Below, one piece after another: positions 51,474-62,304 of a stretch of DNA of 64,000 bases (positions within the stretch are counted from its first letter, which is position 1; the number at the start of each line of letters is the position of its first letter). This DNA is from Penelope pileata (lineage: Eukaryota > Chordata > Aves > Galliformes > Cracidae), in assembly GCA_013396635.1 (NCBI GenBank), contig WBMW01005106.1, positions 956,585-1,020,584 of the forward strand, given 5' to 3'. Both the position numbers and the translations under genes were made by a program. The notes beneath the pieces were generated by a model. It made no database searches. It had not been told where the DNA came from and was given only the letters and a program-made list of their open reading frames with translations.

Positions 51474-52230
51474 ATGGAGTCACAGAACGGCTTATAAAGG
51501 ACCTTAAAAATCATCTAGTTCTACCCACTAGATCAGGCTCCCCAGTGCCCCATCCACCCTGGCCTTGAACACCTCCAGGGATGGGACATTCACAACTTCT
51601 CACCCCCTTTTAGTTTAAAATCATTCCCCCTTGTCCTACCACTATCACAACATGTACAGAGTTGGTGCCACTCTTGTTTATAAGCTCCCCTCAAGTACTG
51701 GAAGGCTGCAATGAAGTCTCCCCGCAGTCTTCTCTTCTCCAAGCTGAACAAACCCAGTTCCCTCCTCAATCTTTCTTCATAAGAGAGGTGCTCCAGCCCC
51801 CTGATCATCTTCATGGCCTCTGGCCCCACTCCAACACCTCCACATTCTTCTTGTGCTGGGGGCTCCAGGCCTGGACACAGGACTCCAGATGGGGCCTCAC
51901 AAGAGCAGAGCAGAGGGGGACAGTCCCCTCCCTCTCCCTGCTGCCACCCCTCTGGTGATGCAGCCCAGGACACAGTTGGCCTTTGGGGCTACAAGCGCAC
52001 ACCGCTATCTCATGTCCAGCGTTTTGTCTACCAAGACCCCCAAGTCCTTCTCAGCAGGGCTGCGCTCAAGGCATTCTCCCAGTCTATATATGTATCTGGG
52101 AGTGCCCTGACTCAAGTGCAACACCTTGCACTTGGCCTTGTTGAACCTCATTAGGTTCTTCTGAGCCCACTTTTCAATTCTGTTCAGATCCCTCTGGATG
52201 GCATCCCTTCCTTCTATTGTGTCAACTGCA
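51474..52230 (-). mobile_element. CR1 LINE, 5'-truncated, with an internal deletion
   Basis: About 755 bp on the minus strand, starting inside the RT domain just after the position of the FADD motif (GAVDTIEGRDAIQRDL) and reaching close to the 3' end (plus-strand TCATCTAGTTCTACCC near 51513 and GAGTCACAGAA at 51477). Compared with the copy at 29336-30153, about 69 bp are missing at plus-strand position 51600, where CAACTTCT joins directly to CACCCCC. The 3' tail repeats are mostly lost. Two frame changes break the ORF. Confidence 0.93.
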
Positions 52231-52235
52231 CCATC
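51590..52235 (-). pseudogene. CR1 ORF2 C-terminal remnant
   Basis: Three frames together cover the CR1 RT C-terminus. The first (52235 to 52005) has GRDAIQRDLNRIEKW, FNKAKCKVLHL and SPAEKDLGVLVD. The second (52002 to 51811) has GSREREGTVPLCSALVRPHL. The third (51973 to 51590) has MIRGLEHLSYEERL and LGLFSLEKRRLRGDFIAAFQ. The shifts near 52000 and 51850 are inactivating, and the catalytic core is absent. The first frame stays open upstream of the element to 52451 by chance. Confidence 0.9.
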
Positions 52236-52735
52236 TCCATGGCTTGAAGAGTTTAGAATCTGGGAACAGAGCATTGAAAATGTTGAACTATTTTGTCCAA
52301 GAGAGAATGGCTTGAATAATGCATTAGTGACAAAGACTGTTTGTTCACAGTATGAGCAGCTTCTTGATATAATCTTATTAATTTCATTTATGTTTGTTAA
52401 GCGAGGAGGGTTTTGTTCACATTCTGTTTTGGGATTTGTATGAATACCCATATTGACATGTGGGTAAGGTCTTCTGTCAGCTATGGAATATTTGTGGCCT
52501 GGTGGTATGCAGAAGCTCTTGTTAATAAAGCCCCTTTATAATCCTAAAATATCTAGAAGATCTGTTCAAAGTGCTTCAGAAGTCCTGTGAGGAAATGGGA
52601 AGAACACCATGTGCCTCATGTGAGCAGCTACATGCTGCGAATAGCAAGTGCCCAATGAGCAGTTAAATTGAACGGGACATAAACAACCTGCAAGGTGAAG
52701 TTTCTCTATGTAAACTGCATGCAAAATGATTAACA

Positions 52736-52866
52736 GATTATTTAGTAAAATTATTTAGTAACAACAAATTATTTAGCAAATAATTATTTAGTATTTAGAT
52801 TTCTAGATAGATTCTAATATCATAGATATTTAGTAAATAATTTGTGAATAAATATTTAGTACCAGA
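52736..52866. repeat. Degenerate ATTTAGTA-type AT-rich repeat
   Basis: ATTATTTAG(T/C) units recur irregularly about seven times over 130 bases, with AAT and ATA filler. It looks like a decayed AT-rich minisatellite. Confidence 0.75.
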
Positions 52867-55108
52867 TCTACGTTTGGGGTGGCAGTAGAGAAAGAGTTGT
52901 TTTGACTTTATGACTGGGCATTAGAGCATCTCTGCTGCGATTAATCCCGGTTGATGACTCGCTTGCATGTATGTGCTAGCGGAAAGGTCAGCTGCTGCCA
53001 CCAAAGGAGATGGATGGTTTTAGCTCTGCCTATTTTTCCATCAACCAGGGCAATAATAGCATCTGTCCCTCCTCCATCCAGTCTTTTATCTCAGCTGGGT
53101 GGCTATGCATACAATACTTCAGAGAGTGTAGGAAATGTATCATCAGTGAAGAATGGCATACAGCACATCTGTAGTGCAGCTGTGCCAGGCTGGCTGGTGA
53201 CATCACAGCTGAGAAGCAAATGCATGGCAAGTCTCATGTGTCCCTGCTCTATGCCACTAATAGTGCAACAGCTTTTTACATTCAGATTCACCATTTCAGT
53301 TTATATTATTGCCACTTGCAAGCTGTACAAAAGTGCTGCTCTCTCTAGTCTCACATGGTGCCATTTTGCTGAACATTCACAACTAAGAACAGAGTAATGC
53401 CGCAAAGCTTCACAGAGCAAATGTACTCCAGTATACTTACTTTTTTTTAACATCAAGATTTTCTTGCCTTTATTGCGTAGATTCTTTGTTGTATATATAT
53501 CTACATTCTGTATGCATAGATAAGCCATTAGCACTGGTGAATTAAGGTCTCAATGCCATTTATCCAAAACATCTCCTGGAATAGAGTATTTCAGACCTCC
53601 AAAAGCATGTTTTTCTCATAGAGATGGCATGAATTTCTTTGCTACTGTGCCAGTTGTACACCTTAGCATAATGTTGGACAACCAAGCACCCGCTCTATGA
53701 TCTGTTCGTCTTCATCAGAAAATGAATCGGCGCCTTAACTCATTGAACTTTCACTTGTAAACTCAAAGACGGGTTTATATATGAGTCCAGCTACCAGGTC
53801 TTAAAATCATTTGGAGCTGAAGCCTGAACAGTAGCTGATCCTCTTGGATGCCAAGGGTGTAGAACAACGATGAGCCATAAATAAACTCAGGCTGAGGGGA
53901 GCCAAGGAGCAATTCCTTAAACCAACTCTTGATTTCTCCTGACTATTCCTACACGTTCTTCCTCTTTCCCAGCACAAAGCCAATCAGGCAGCTCACACCA
54001 CTAGTGGAAACAGGCTCGTACATTGATGAGCAGTCTGAGCTCTAAGGCTGCTAGTGTTACTGCATGAGGCTGACTTCTCCTCTTCCACTCTGTTCACATG
54101 CGAAGTCAAACAGGTTTGTGTTGACCATTTATTAATTTAACTTAATTCCTGCTGTTCAGAGATGATGGAGATCCAGAAACCACTGGGGACACTCTAAAGT
54201 TTTTGGATATGGCCATAACTTAGTTAAAGCATACTTCTGGCTTGCAGCCAATACTTAAACATGATTCATCTCCAAGTGCTTATTGGAGAAGCACTGTGTA
54301 ACTTTTTTTTTTCTTTTCCTAGGGAAAAAATTGTATAAATCTGCCTATTGTTTCCTTAATTTTCATTTCCTGGAGAAACTCTCTTTCTGTTTTCTTCTTC
54401 TTATCCCCTTTTTATTGTTCTTTGGGATGAAGAGCAATTGTTCTCAGATATGATTTAGAATATTATCTAGTCCATTCTCCCCTTGGCAGTAGCTGAGAAT
54501 GAAAAGACAGCAGCATTTCATAGTGATACCTGAAATGGTATCATTAGGACTATCAGCAGTAGGAATCGTTTCAGGTACATCTTTTTCACTATGAACCCAA
54601 TTTCATTATTTCTCTCACATTTCTTTCTGTCTTTCTCTGAGAGACTGCAGTTCATGTTATATTTGTGCAAAATGATGATTTCTTATTAAGCACATCAGCA
54701 TGTAGTTGGCAGCACTTGCAGAAAATAACATAAAAATAAATGTTTATTTCTTGTTTATATCTCTGTTTTAGATAGTAAAAGACCCCAAACTTGCTTCCTT
54801 ATAGTACAATAGCTTACTTTTCAAGTGGAGGCAAACATTCTCAGATGAACTTACTGCCTTTCATTTCTATACATGATGTGAACCGTAAGAGCAATACTTA
54901 GAAATAAGAAACAAGTAAATAACAAGTCTTCTCATAGTCACATTGCATACACACTTTTGTGAACCTTACGTACTTATTTTGCTGTCAGTAGGGCAGCACT
55001 TCTGAGGTCCAAACACCTCATTCTCTATGCAGAGTATTTTTAAGCAATGCTATATTAGAAACATGAAAACAACATATTAAGTGGCATTCCATCAGTTTGA
55101 TAACATGC

Positions 55109-55144
55109 CTTTCTATTTTCTTTTTTCTTTCTTTTTTTTTTTCC
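55109..55144. repeat. T/C-rich low-complexity tract
   Basis: Nearly pure pyrimidine, dominated by runs of T with single C interruptions. Confidence 0.8.
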
Positions 55145-56123
55145 TGCATGACTCAGTTCTATTTCTAGAACTAGAATATGTATAAAAATAGAATGGAGTA
55201 GGGGGTATATGGTAGAAAATTCTCCCTGTCTGGGTGAAGGCAGGGATCTCTATGGCACTTGGCCAGAGCTGTGCAGACAGGTATATGCCTGGGGCATTTT
55301 TACTATAAAATACTGAAATTGAATATCAAACATATCTGATGACAAATTGAGACTGACTTGATTTTCATTAAGATTAAAAGGCCTTCCTGAAGCAATAAAT
55401 ATTTATCCAAATATAGCTCATTCCCAGAAGATGTAGATCTAGATTTCTCTTGATTGACTTTAGTCACTCAACCAAAGTAGCCGAGTTAAGAGCACAGTCC
55501 TCTTGTATATGAAAGAGGGAGGGAGTCACAACCTGTGGAAGTTCTTGTCTCTTTCCATCAGTTACCAAATCAGCAGAGCTGTCTCCCAATTAAGGTGCCC
55601 CAGTTACATATCTAAAGAATGACTGGTGAGTTGAGCCCTGGTGCTTATAGTAGGAGCTGTTATGCTGTGGTTTGCTTAGGAATAAATCCTCCTGTAACTA
55701 GTAGAAGCGTGCTGGAAGTGCAATTTTCCAGCTAGGACATATAAGTGGAATACTCAGATCTGTAATAATAACTTAGATCCTTATTAAGTGCCTGTTTTGC
55801 AAGCTTCATGGTTGCTTTGAGCAGCCACAAGAAAAAAATTAGATGTTCTATCAGGGAACACACTATCTAGGCTTAGCCTTAAGACTCCAAATGCCATTTA
55901 TCATATATGTTCATGATTAGTAAACTGCGTGCATACAGAACAACCCTTTAATCTGCATATTAATAGAAACGAGTTATCTCGATTGCATACAATCTACTGA
56001 GTTATCTGTGCGCTTTCTTATTTGGGGCTTACAAAGGAAATATGTGTATGTATGTGTGTAGAATGGACTTGAAGGGATTCAGCAGCAGAAGTTGTATTCC
56101 CTCATAGGTCACTGTGTAGGGCT

Positions 56124-56164
56124 GAGTTCTGCTTTTATGTAGGACAGAGTTCTGCTTTTATGTA
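56124..56164. repeat. Tandem duplication of a 23-bp unit
   Basis: The 18-bp sequence GAGTTCTGCTTTTATGTA occurs at 56124-56141 and again, identical, at 56147-56164, a period of 23 bp. The perfect identity suggests a recent slippage event. Confidence 0.92.
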
Positions 56165-58699
56165 CGTGACTTCTCACTTCTGATTCACCTAAGTTTTCAC
56201 TCAAATCCTTTATTCTTTTCCCTCTCTTGGAGTGTCTCCTAAACCTGGGATTTCCCAGGTTTGTGGAGATGATTTGTGGTTCGTATAAAGGCGTTCTGCA
56301 TGGAGACTGCTTCCCAGTACAGCACTCTTATATGTTATATGGCCTTTTGCTTGTCCCATAGCTTCAAATTGGTGAAACCCTTTTCTTCCACCTGGATACA
56401 GGAAAATACAAGGCTAAGAGTCAATGTCCTAGAAAGGTTCATAATTCTACAGTAAATTTTCTTGGGAGACGAAATCTTTCCTGAGTTGAGTCCAAAGGAC
56501 TCTCTTCCTACCCACAAAGCCTCACTTTTTCTGGCCAAGGTGACACTACCTACAAGCATATTGTTGGCTCTCTGTCCTCAAGACATACATTTAAATCAAA
56601 AGTCGCTTTAATACATCACACATGTCCGTGTGTGCCTGTCTCCACAGTATTGTATCTTCTTTTTTAGTCTGCCTCCAAACATAATTACAGCTTGCCTTTC
56701 CGTCTTCTTCAACAGAGGCATTTGGCTGTGATGATATGGCATTTGTATTCTGAAGTAAAGCCTTACAGGGCTAGCAATACAGTGTCCTTGGTTAAGAGAC
56801 CCTGGAAACAAAATGTTAGTGTGCTGATAAACAAACAATGTTATTTGGGTACAGTGAAGCGTTAAATGTATCCCATTCATTCACTCCTTTCTGCATTACT
56901 ATTGAGATAGACTATATTTTGGGGGTTTTGATCAGTTTCTTTGCTATTTTATCAAGGTGGTAAATTGAAAATATTCATTATAATCGCATTTACAAAATTT
57001 GCATTTGTACAATATTTGAACTATAAGTATCTGTACTATTTAAAAACATAAGAACTCCCAATTCTCCTACCTCCAAAAGACATATAGGTTCATTATTAGT
57101 TACCTTGCTGATATACAAGAAATGTATTCCTGTAGTTTCCTTCCCGAGTAAATCTCCTGAACTTGTTTGTATTGCATTTTAAAATGAGTTCAGACAAATA
57201 CTTTCATGTCTGCTTCCTCAGAGGTAGGCAAAAGTAGTTTATAGCTTCAACAGCACAGCTGAAGTGGTATGGAAATATTTTTGCATGCTAATCTGTATAA
57301 ACTTCTTACACCAATTCCAGAGACCAGGAATCAATGGCTGAGAGCAGCACATTAGACAACAAGTTCACCTGTATAGACAGGCAGTGTCAGATAAAATTGA
57401 TCAACTTTGTGTTATGAAAAAATTTAGTGTACTTGGACATGGAAATTCACTCTGGGAAACACTATCATCTATTCTCGATGCATCTCTCTGCTGATGAGAT
57501 TTGTTATTGATTTGTAGCAATTAAAATGCATCACAGTGGGTTTCAGTTCCAAATGAATGCCCAGACTCACATATGGAGTCCACAGGCCTGAGGACAATTA
57601 GGATTCTTCATGTGCTGTAGGTTCTAAACTCTTTTTGATGAAGAACTTGTCAGTATGGCTGATGCTGTTTACCTCTGCAGAAAAAAACTAAGGCTTAATT
57701 CAGTTGCACGTAGGTGACTGCTCAGTATCATCTGAGGTGCTCGAGGAAGCTCATGATCTACACAAAGCTGGTAGGTCTTACGAGAGACCCATGCCCTTCC
57801 GTGTGGCAAGTCAGCCATATTACCCCAAAGCATCTCAAATGGCACTAGACATCTGCTTGTGGGGATAGAAATACAGAGGAACCAGTGCAAACCTGATTCC
57901 CTGTTTCTGCTGCTGCTGGGGAAGATGGCAGAGAGCAAAACAAATTGAAAGAACATTCTTATGACAGAGGTCAAGGCTTTGAAGTTGACTATGGGTATGT
58001 GTTTCTACCGTCACTGTCTTCTCCCACTTCTCTCTCCATTTGATTGTGTTTCTTTTGTTCACTATCCAGATATTTGATAGAGAAACCATAGTGGACATAC
58101 CTCAAGACTTTAGTTTACCTGTCTGCAGCCACAGGAGTCATCTTTCATTTTTTAAAAGGAGGCATTTTTCCATCTCCGTTTCTGCTAGCCTGACCTCCAC
58201 CTTTGGCTCTCTTGCCATTTATTATCATTCAGGAAGCAGGAGGGGGATTCTCCTTGTTAAAAGGGATCCCCAGGGGCATAGAAAAATGTCTCAAGTCCTC
58301 TAAATATAGCAAATGATGATAGGTTCCCAGATACTTCGAAAGATAAAAATAGTGATTTTCAATCCATACCTTTCTTCAGTCATTAGGGGTACAGAGACAT
58401 GGCCAGGCCCTGTCAAACTGGCAGTATATATCAGTATATGCAATGGTTTCAGGAAGATTACATGTGAAGAAAAAGTATGTAATAATACATCCTCAGAACA
58501 TCTCCCAACCTCCAGAAGTCTTTAATTCCAGGATTTCTCGAGTCTTTCTATAACAACTCTCGGTCATTTCTGGAAGGATACGATAGGAACAATCTACAGA
58601 ACACAGCTCTGTGGCCTTAAATGAACTCTCCTTTGGCTGCTTTTGTAGATAAAATATTGAGCTGGAGGAACTAACCGACTAGGGCAGGTCTTAAGTTTT

Positions 58700-59005
58700 T
58701 ACTGTCTTTATAGACTTATCCAGGCAATTTTTGAATGCCTGTAAACTTTTAACATTTGCAGCCACCGGCACCAAGCGGTTTCACAGCTTCATGAATGTTG
58801 CTTACTTTTGTGCCTTTCTAATATCACTTTGTCCTTCCTTGAAAAAGATGCCCTGTCAGTGTATGGGGTGAGGGACCCACCACAATATACCTCAGGACTT
58901 CAGAAGTTCTCTGCGTTCCACAGCAACAGATGTTTCTTTCACCTTCTTCTCCATTTTTTTTCAATTTGAGCGAAAGAAGCTCTCTTTTTCCTGTATTTCC
59001 TTCTA
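58700..59005 (-). mobile_element. Ancient, diverged CR1 LINE fragment (3' region)
   Basis: On the plus strand, ATTTTTGAATGCCTGTAAAC (58729-58748), then a GCAGCCACCGGCACCAAG segment, GGTTTCACAGC and TTGCTTACTTTTGTGCC line up by eye with the reverse complement of the 3' part of old CR1 families found across sauropsids. The homology is clearest at 58720-58830; the extension to about 59005 is tentative. There is no coding capacity, and divergence is much greater than in the 29-52 kb copies. Confidence 0.5.
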
Positions 59006-59722
59006 CCATGCCTCACTGTCATTCAAATTGAGAGATTTATCTCCCTCACTGGTTGCTTATCTCGTTCACTTTATCACCAGATGGCAGAGAAAGGATGTTA
59101 ATACGGATGTTAGGGCATGTATGTATGCTCATGCATATGCTGCCATACACTTGTTCAAATTGCTGGTGAGTGAGTCAGTGTTTGGCTGTATTAGGACACC
59201 ATCATGCCCAGAAGCTTTACATGTGGTTTCTGAAAAAGATTTGAAATGCTATTTAGCCCTCAGCTGGGAGTAAATTCCGTATCATTTTTCTGATACCACA
59301 GCATTGGCTCCCTGCGCCAAGAACTACTCTGCTGTCTTCCTTTCCTTCTGGTGGGCTCCAGGTGCTACCACAGCAGGAATACTGTGCAGTGGTCAGCACA
59401 TTATGAGGGAGAATGTATCCTACTTAACATCTGATTTAAGATTAATGGAAGAAAGCAGCGCCTCCTGCCCAAGTGGGAGGATAGGATCATTTGACAAAAG
59501 CAAAATCATAGATCATGCAAAACATGACCAAATAGCCTATCAGAGCTGGCCAGGAGAGGTAATGGAGAAAAGAAAGGTCTGTGACCTTGCTGACTGCTGG
59601 GCTCTGGGAGCTCTGAGCTGGCACCGACATGAGCAGGCAGCCCAGATGGTGCGAGGGTGCAGGTCAATGCTGCACAGATAGAAGCAGGTTGCCAGGTTGG
59701 CTCTGGAAGCTATTTTGATTTC

Positions 59723-59740
59723 ATTTATTTATTTATTTTT
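59723..59740. repeat. (ATTT)n tetranucleotide repeat
   Basis: About four ATTT units. Simple repeat. Confidence 0.85.
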
Positions 59741-62293
59741 AATGTGACACTGCTCCTGAGCCACCTGTATACGATCAGGATTGAGCTAACTTCCTTGGAA
59801 TCAACCTAAGTATTTTTCACACCGCACTTCACAGGTTGTAAATGCAGAGGATTAACACTGCACTGGATGCATCTCCACTCTAATAATAATACACCTAAGT
59901 GTAATCAAGAGCTGATGGAGCTAAGTATTTCAAAGGGGAAAGGAAAGATAGTGCTGTGCTGTATTGGTTTTTTTACAAAAATTGTTCAGAATTTGAGGTT
60001 TCATTGTAATACTGAATTTCATTTCATATAGATTTTGAAGAGATTTGCTCTTGAATATCACTCTGACATTAAACAAAATCATTAGGCATTGCTCATTCTT
60101 CCTTAAGGGCCGTATGGCAGTCTGTATTAAAAGGGAAATAAATGCTGCAGTAAGTTCACTGCGTAGCAGAGTTGTAATCACAGGCATCCAGACACCTCCA
60201 GTGTTATGACCCTTGATTAATCTTTATAATAGAAAGGAAATAAGTACTAATGAGTTTGTTTATTAGCATTTAAATAATTTTATAGTTGCACTTAATTCTT
60301 AGAATGTTAATTGCTATCGGTGATTAATCCCTCTCATGCTGAAAAGTTTTTCCTGGCGGCTATGTCTTTAAGACTTAGTGTTGATTCTTACGTAATTTAA
60401 GCTGACAAGGGCTCCAGCAGGATAAAAGGGAACAAAGAGCCTGGTTTCAAGGTCTAATTTTGTTGTGGCTTCTGTATGGCTGGTGCAGGACTGACTAGAT
60501 GTGCTTTGGTGGTAACCTTCTCACCTCTCCTGTGTGAGTACCGAAGTACTCAGACAGGGTCAGTGCCAGCTTGCAATTCACCATGGCTGCACCTAACTCA
60601 AGCTTTATGATGTGAGATTTTCAGCTCTTTGGGGCTTTTTAGACTACTGATTTTATTTTGTTGAAGGCACTCTGACAGCATGTTTGCTTTCTTGTGTATG
60701 TTCTCTTTATTATACGCAGTTCCTACCTGGGCTCTTATCTAAGACCTTTGCACATTTCATTCTGCAAATTAGGGAGTAACTCTGAAGTTCAGGTTACTGT
60801 GCTTTGCAATTAATGCTGTGGTTTTCAACTCTACTTGTGATGGGAGTGGAAACTGGAGACAGAAGCACCAGTTTGAAGAAAGCCTTAATTTTTCCCTCAC
60901 TATTCCAAAGTATATACTCCATGGAAAGGTTGTGCTGCTCACTTCAGTTTATCAGCATCCAGAATTCCTGTTCCTGGGAAACTCCAACAGTGTCACATCA
61001 ACCACACACATGCTTGAAATTTTGTGGTTTCTCACTAAATTTTTATTTCTTATTTTTTGTAAAGTATAGAATTCTGCAAATAATAAAAACTCATTATCCA
61101 GACAACTTGTTTTGTCATTTGTAATAGAATTATCTAGATTTATATAATAAGAAAAGCTTTGATATTGCTCCAAAGATCAAACAAAATTGAAATAATGCCT
61201 TTACCCTTTCAAAATCATTCTGTTTGTTCATCTTTTCTTTGAAAGCATGGAAGAATTCAAAGCATTTCTGTAAGACATTTATTTTTTTAAATTGCCAAAT
61301 GCGTAATGGCTCTGTGTGTGTAGATGCTGGTTAACAGCAAAAAAATGAAGGCAGCATTTTGCTTTTAACTGTTTATCTGTGAGGTTATTTTCCTAGCAGC
61401 TGCTAATGCTTTTTTTCCCACAAATTTTTAAAGTTAACTACTCAAATATACCAACTAGAAATGACTATATGAAAATCTATGTGCATAACTTTCAGAGGTA
61501 TTAAAAGCATTTCCATCATCCACACGTTTGGGATGGTTTAGGTGATAATCTCCCCACCAGTCAGATGTGTATGTGCATTGCTGGGCAATTTTCAGATGTG
61601 AGACAGCAACAGATCAAGGCTTTGCAATAGTCAATGTTAAATATTCCTTCGGCTCACCTTTGACAACATGCCTCAGTGCATGGCTATTTGCTTAGAATCT
61701 AATATCTAAACAAGGAAAGGTGTTTCAGGCCAGGACATCCTTATGAGTGCCAAAGCTTTTATTTATTTAACATAGGATAGCGTTAATAGCATTTAGCTCA
61801 GAGTAAGCAGGGAGCTGGAAAGCCTGTAGGGAATCTGTATGGTTGCATTCCGCTTGGCAAAGGAACTTCCTTCCCTTCCCACTTGAATGAGGCAAACAGC
61901 ACATCCCATTATTTGGTTGGCCAGTTAATATTTTAGGTGTGAAACAGCTCAGCTGGAGCTTGTTGTGTTGCTGTGGTTTGGGCTAACTCACATACAGGCT
62001 TTATGGAGTTTACAGGAGATTCCTTCTAAGAACTTGTCAGTGGCAATTTTGAAAAATTTTCTTTGAAATGCAATATGTGTTTTAGAAAACAAAAAGTTTT
62101 GCAAGCCCAAGATGAATTTTCCAGCACAAACCAAGGAGAAAACCACATGCCATTAAGGTAAAGATCTCTCAGTATCTCATCCCAGTCAAGAACAAGCTGT
62201 ACACACTGGTCTCCAGTGTTCCAGTGGAGCATCCTACTCACTGGTAATTCTGGCAGTATTTCTTCTTTATAGCTCTCTCTCTTTCTTTGGGGG

Positions 62294-62304
62294 AAAAAAA
62301 AAAA
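62294..62304. repeat. A11 homopolymer
   Basis: Eleven consecutive A bases following a G run. Confidence 0.9.

Larger units (their letters stand above)
52231..58699. other. Unique noncoding sequence
   Basis: No gene or clear repeat is seen. The 148-codon frame at 52951-53397 (plus) begins with TTG, shows no family resemblance and is near the chance limit. A polypyrimidine-AG acceptor-like site near 58070 has no partner donor. The simple repeats are listed separately. Confidence 0.6.

Noticed and set aside
52951..53397. 148-codon open frame on the plus strand
   Set aside because: The start is TTG followed by ATG, no family resemblance is seen, there is no partner exon or polyadenylation context, and the length is near the chance limit.
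54466..54510. Segment resembling a CR1 3' end (ATCTAGTCCATTCTCCCCTTGGCAG)
   Set aside because: The resemblance covers about 30 bases only, with no tail repeat or extended homology on either side.
58000..58303. Possible exon after a pyrimidine-rich stretch ending in CAG near 58070, with an open frame to 58303
   Set aside because: No consensus splice donor follows within the frame, there is no polyadenylation hexamer, and the encoded residues match no family I recognise.
60240..60350. Cluster of ATTA/TAAT homeodomain cores with a TGATTAATCC site
   Set aside because: Such cores are abundant by chance in AT-rich DNA, and without cross-species conservation they cannot be called an enhancer.
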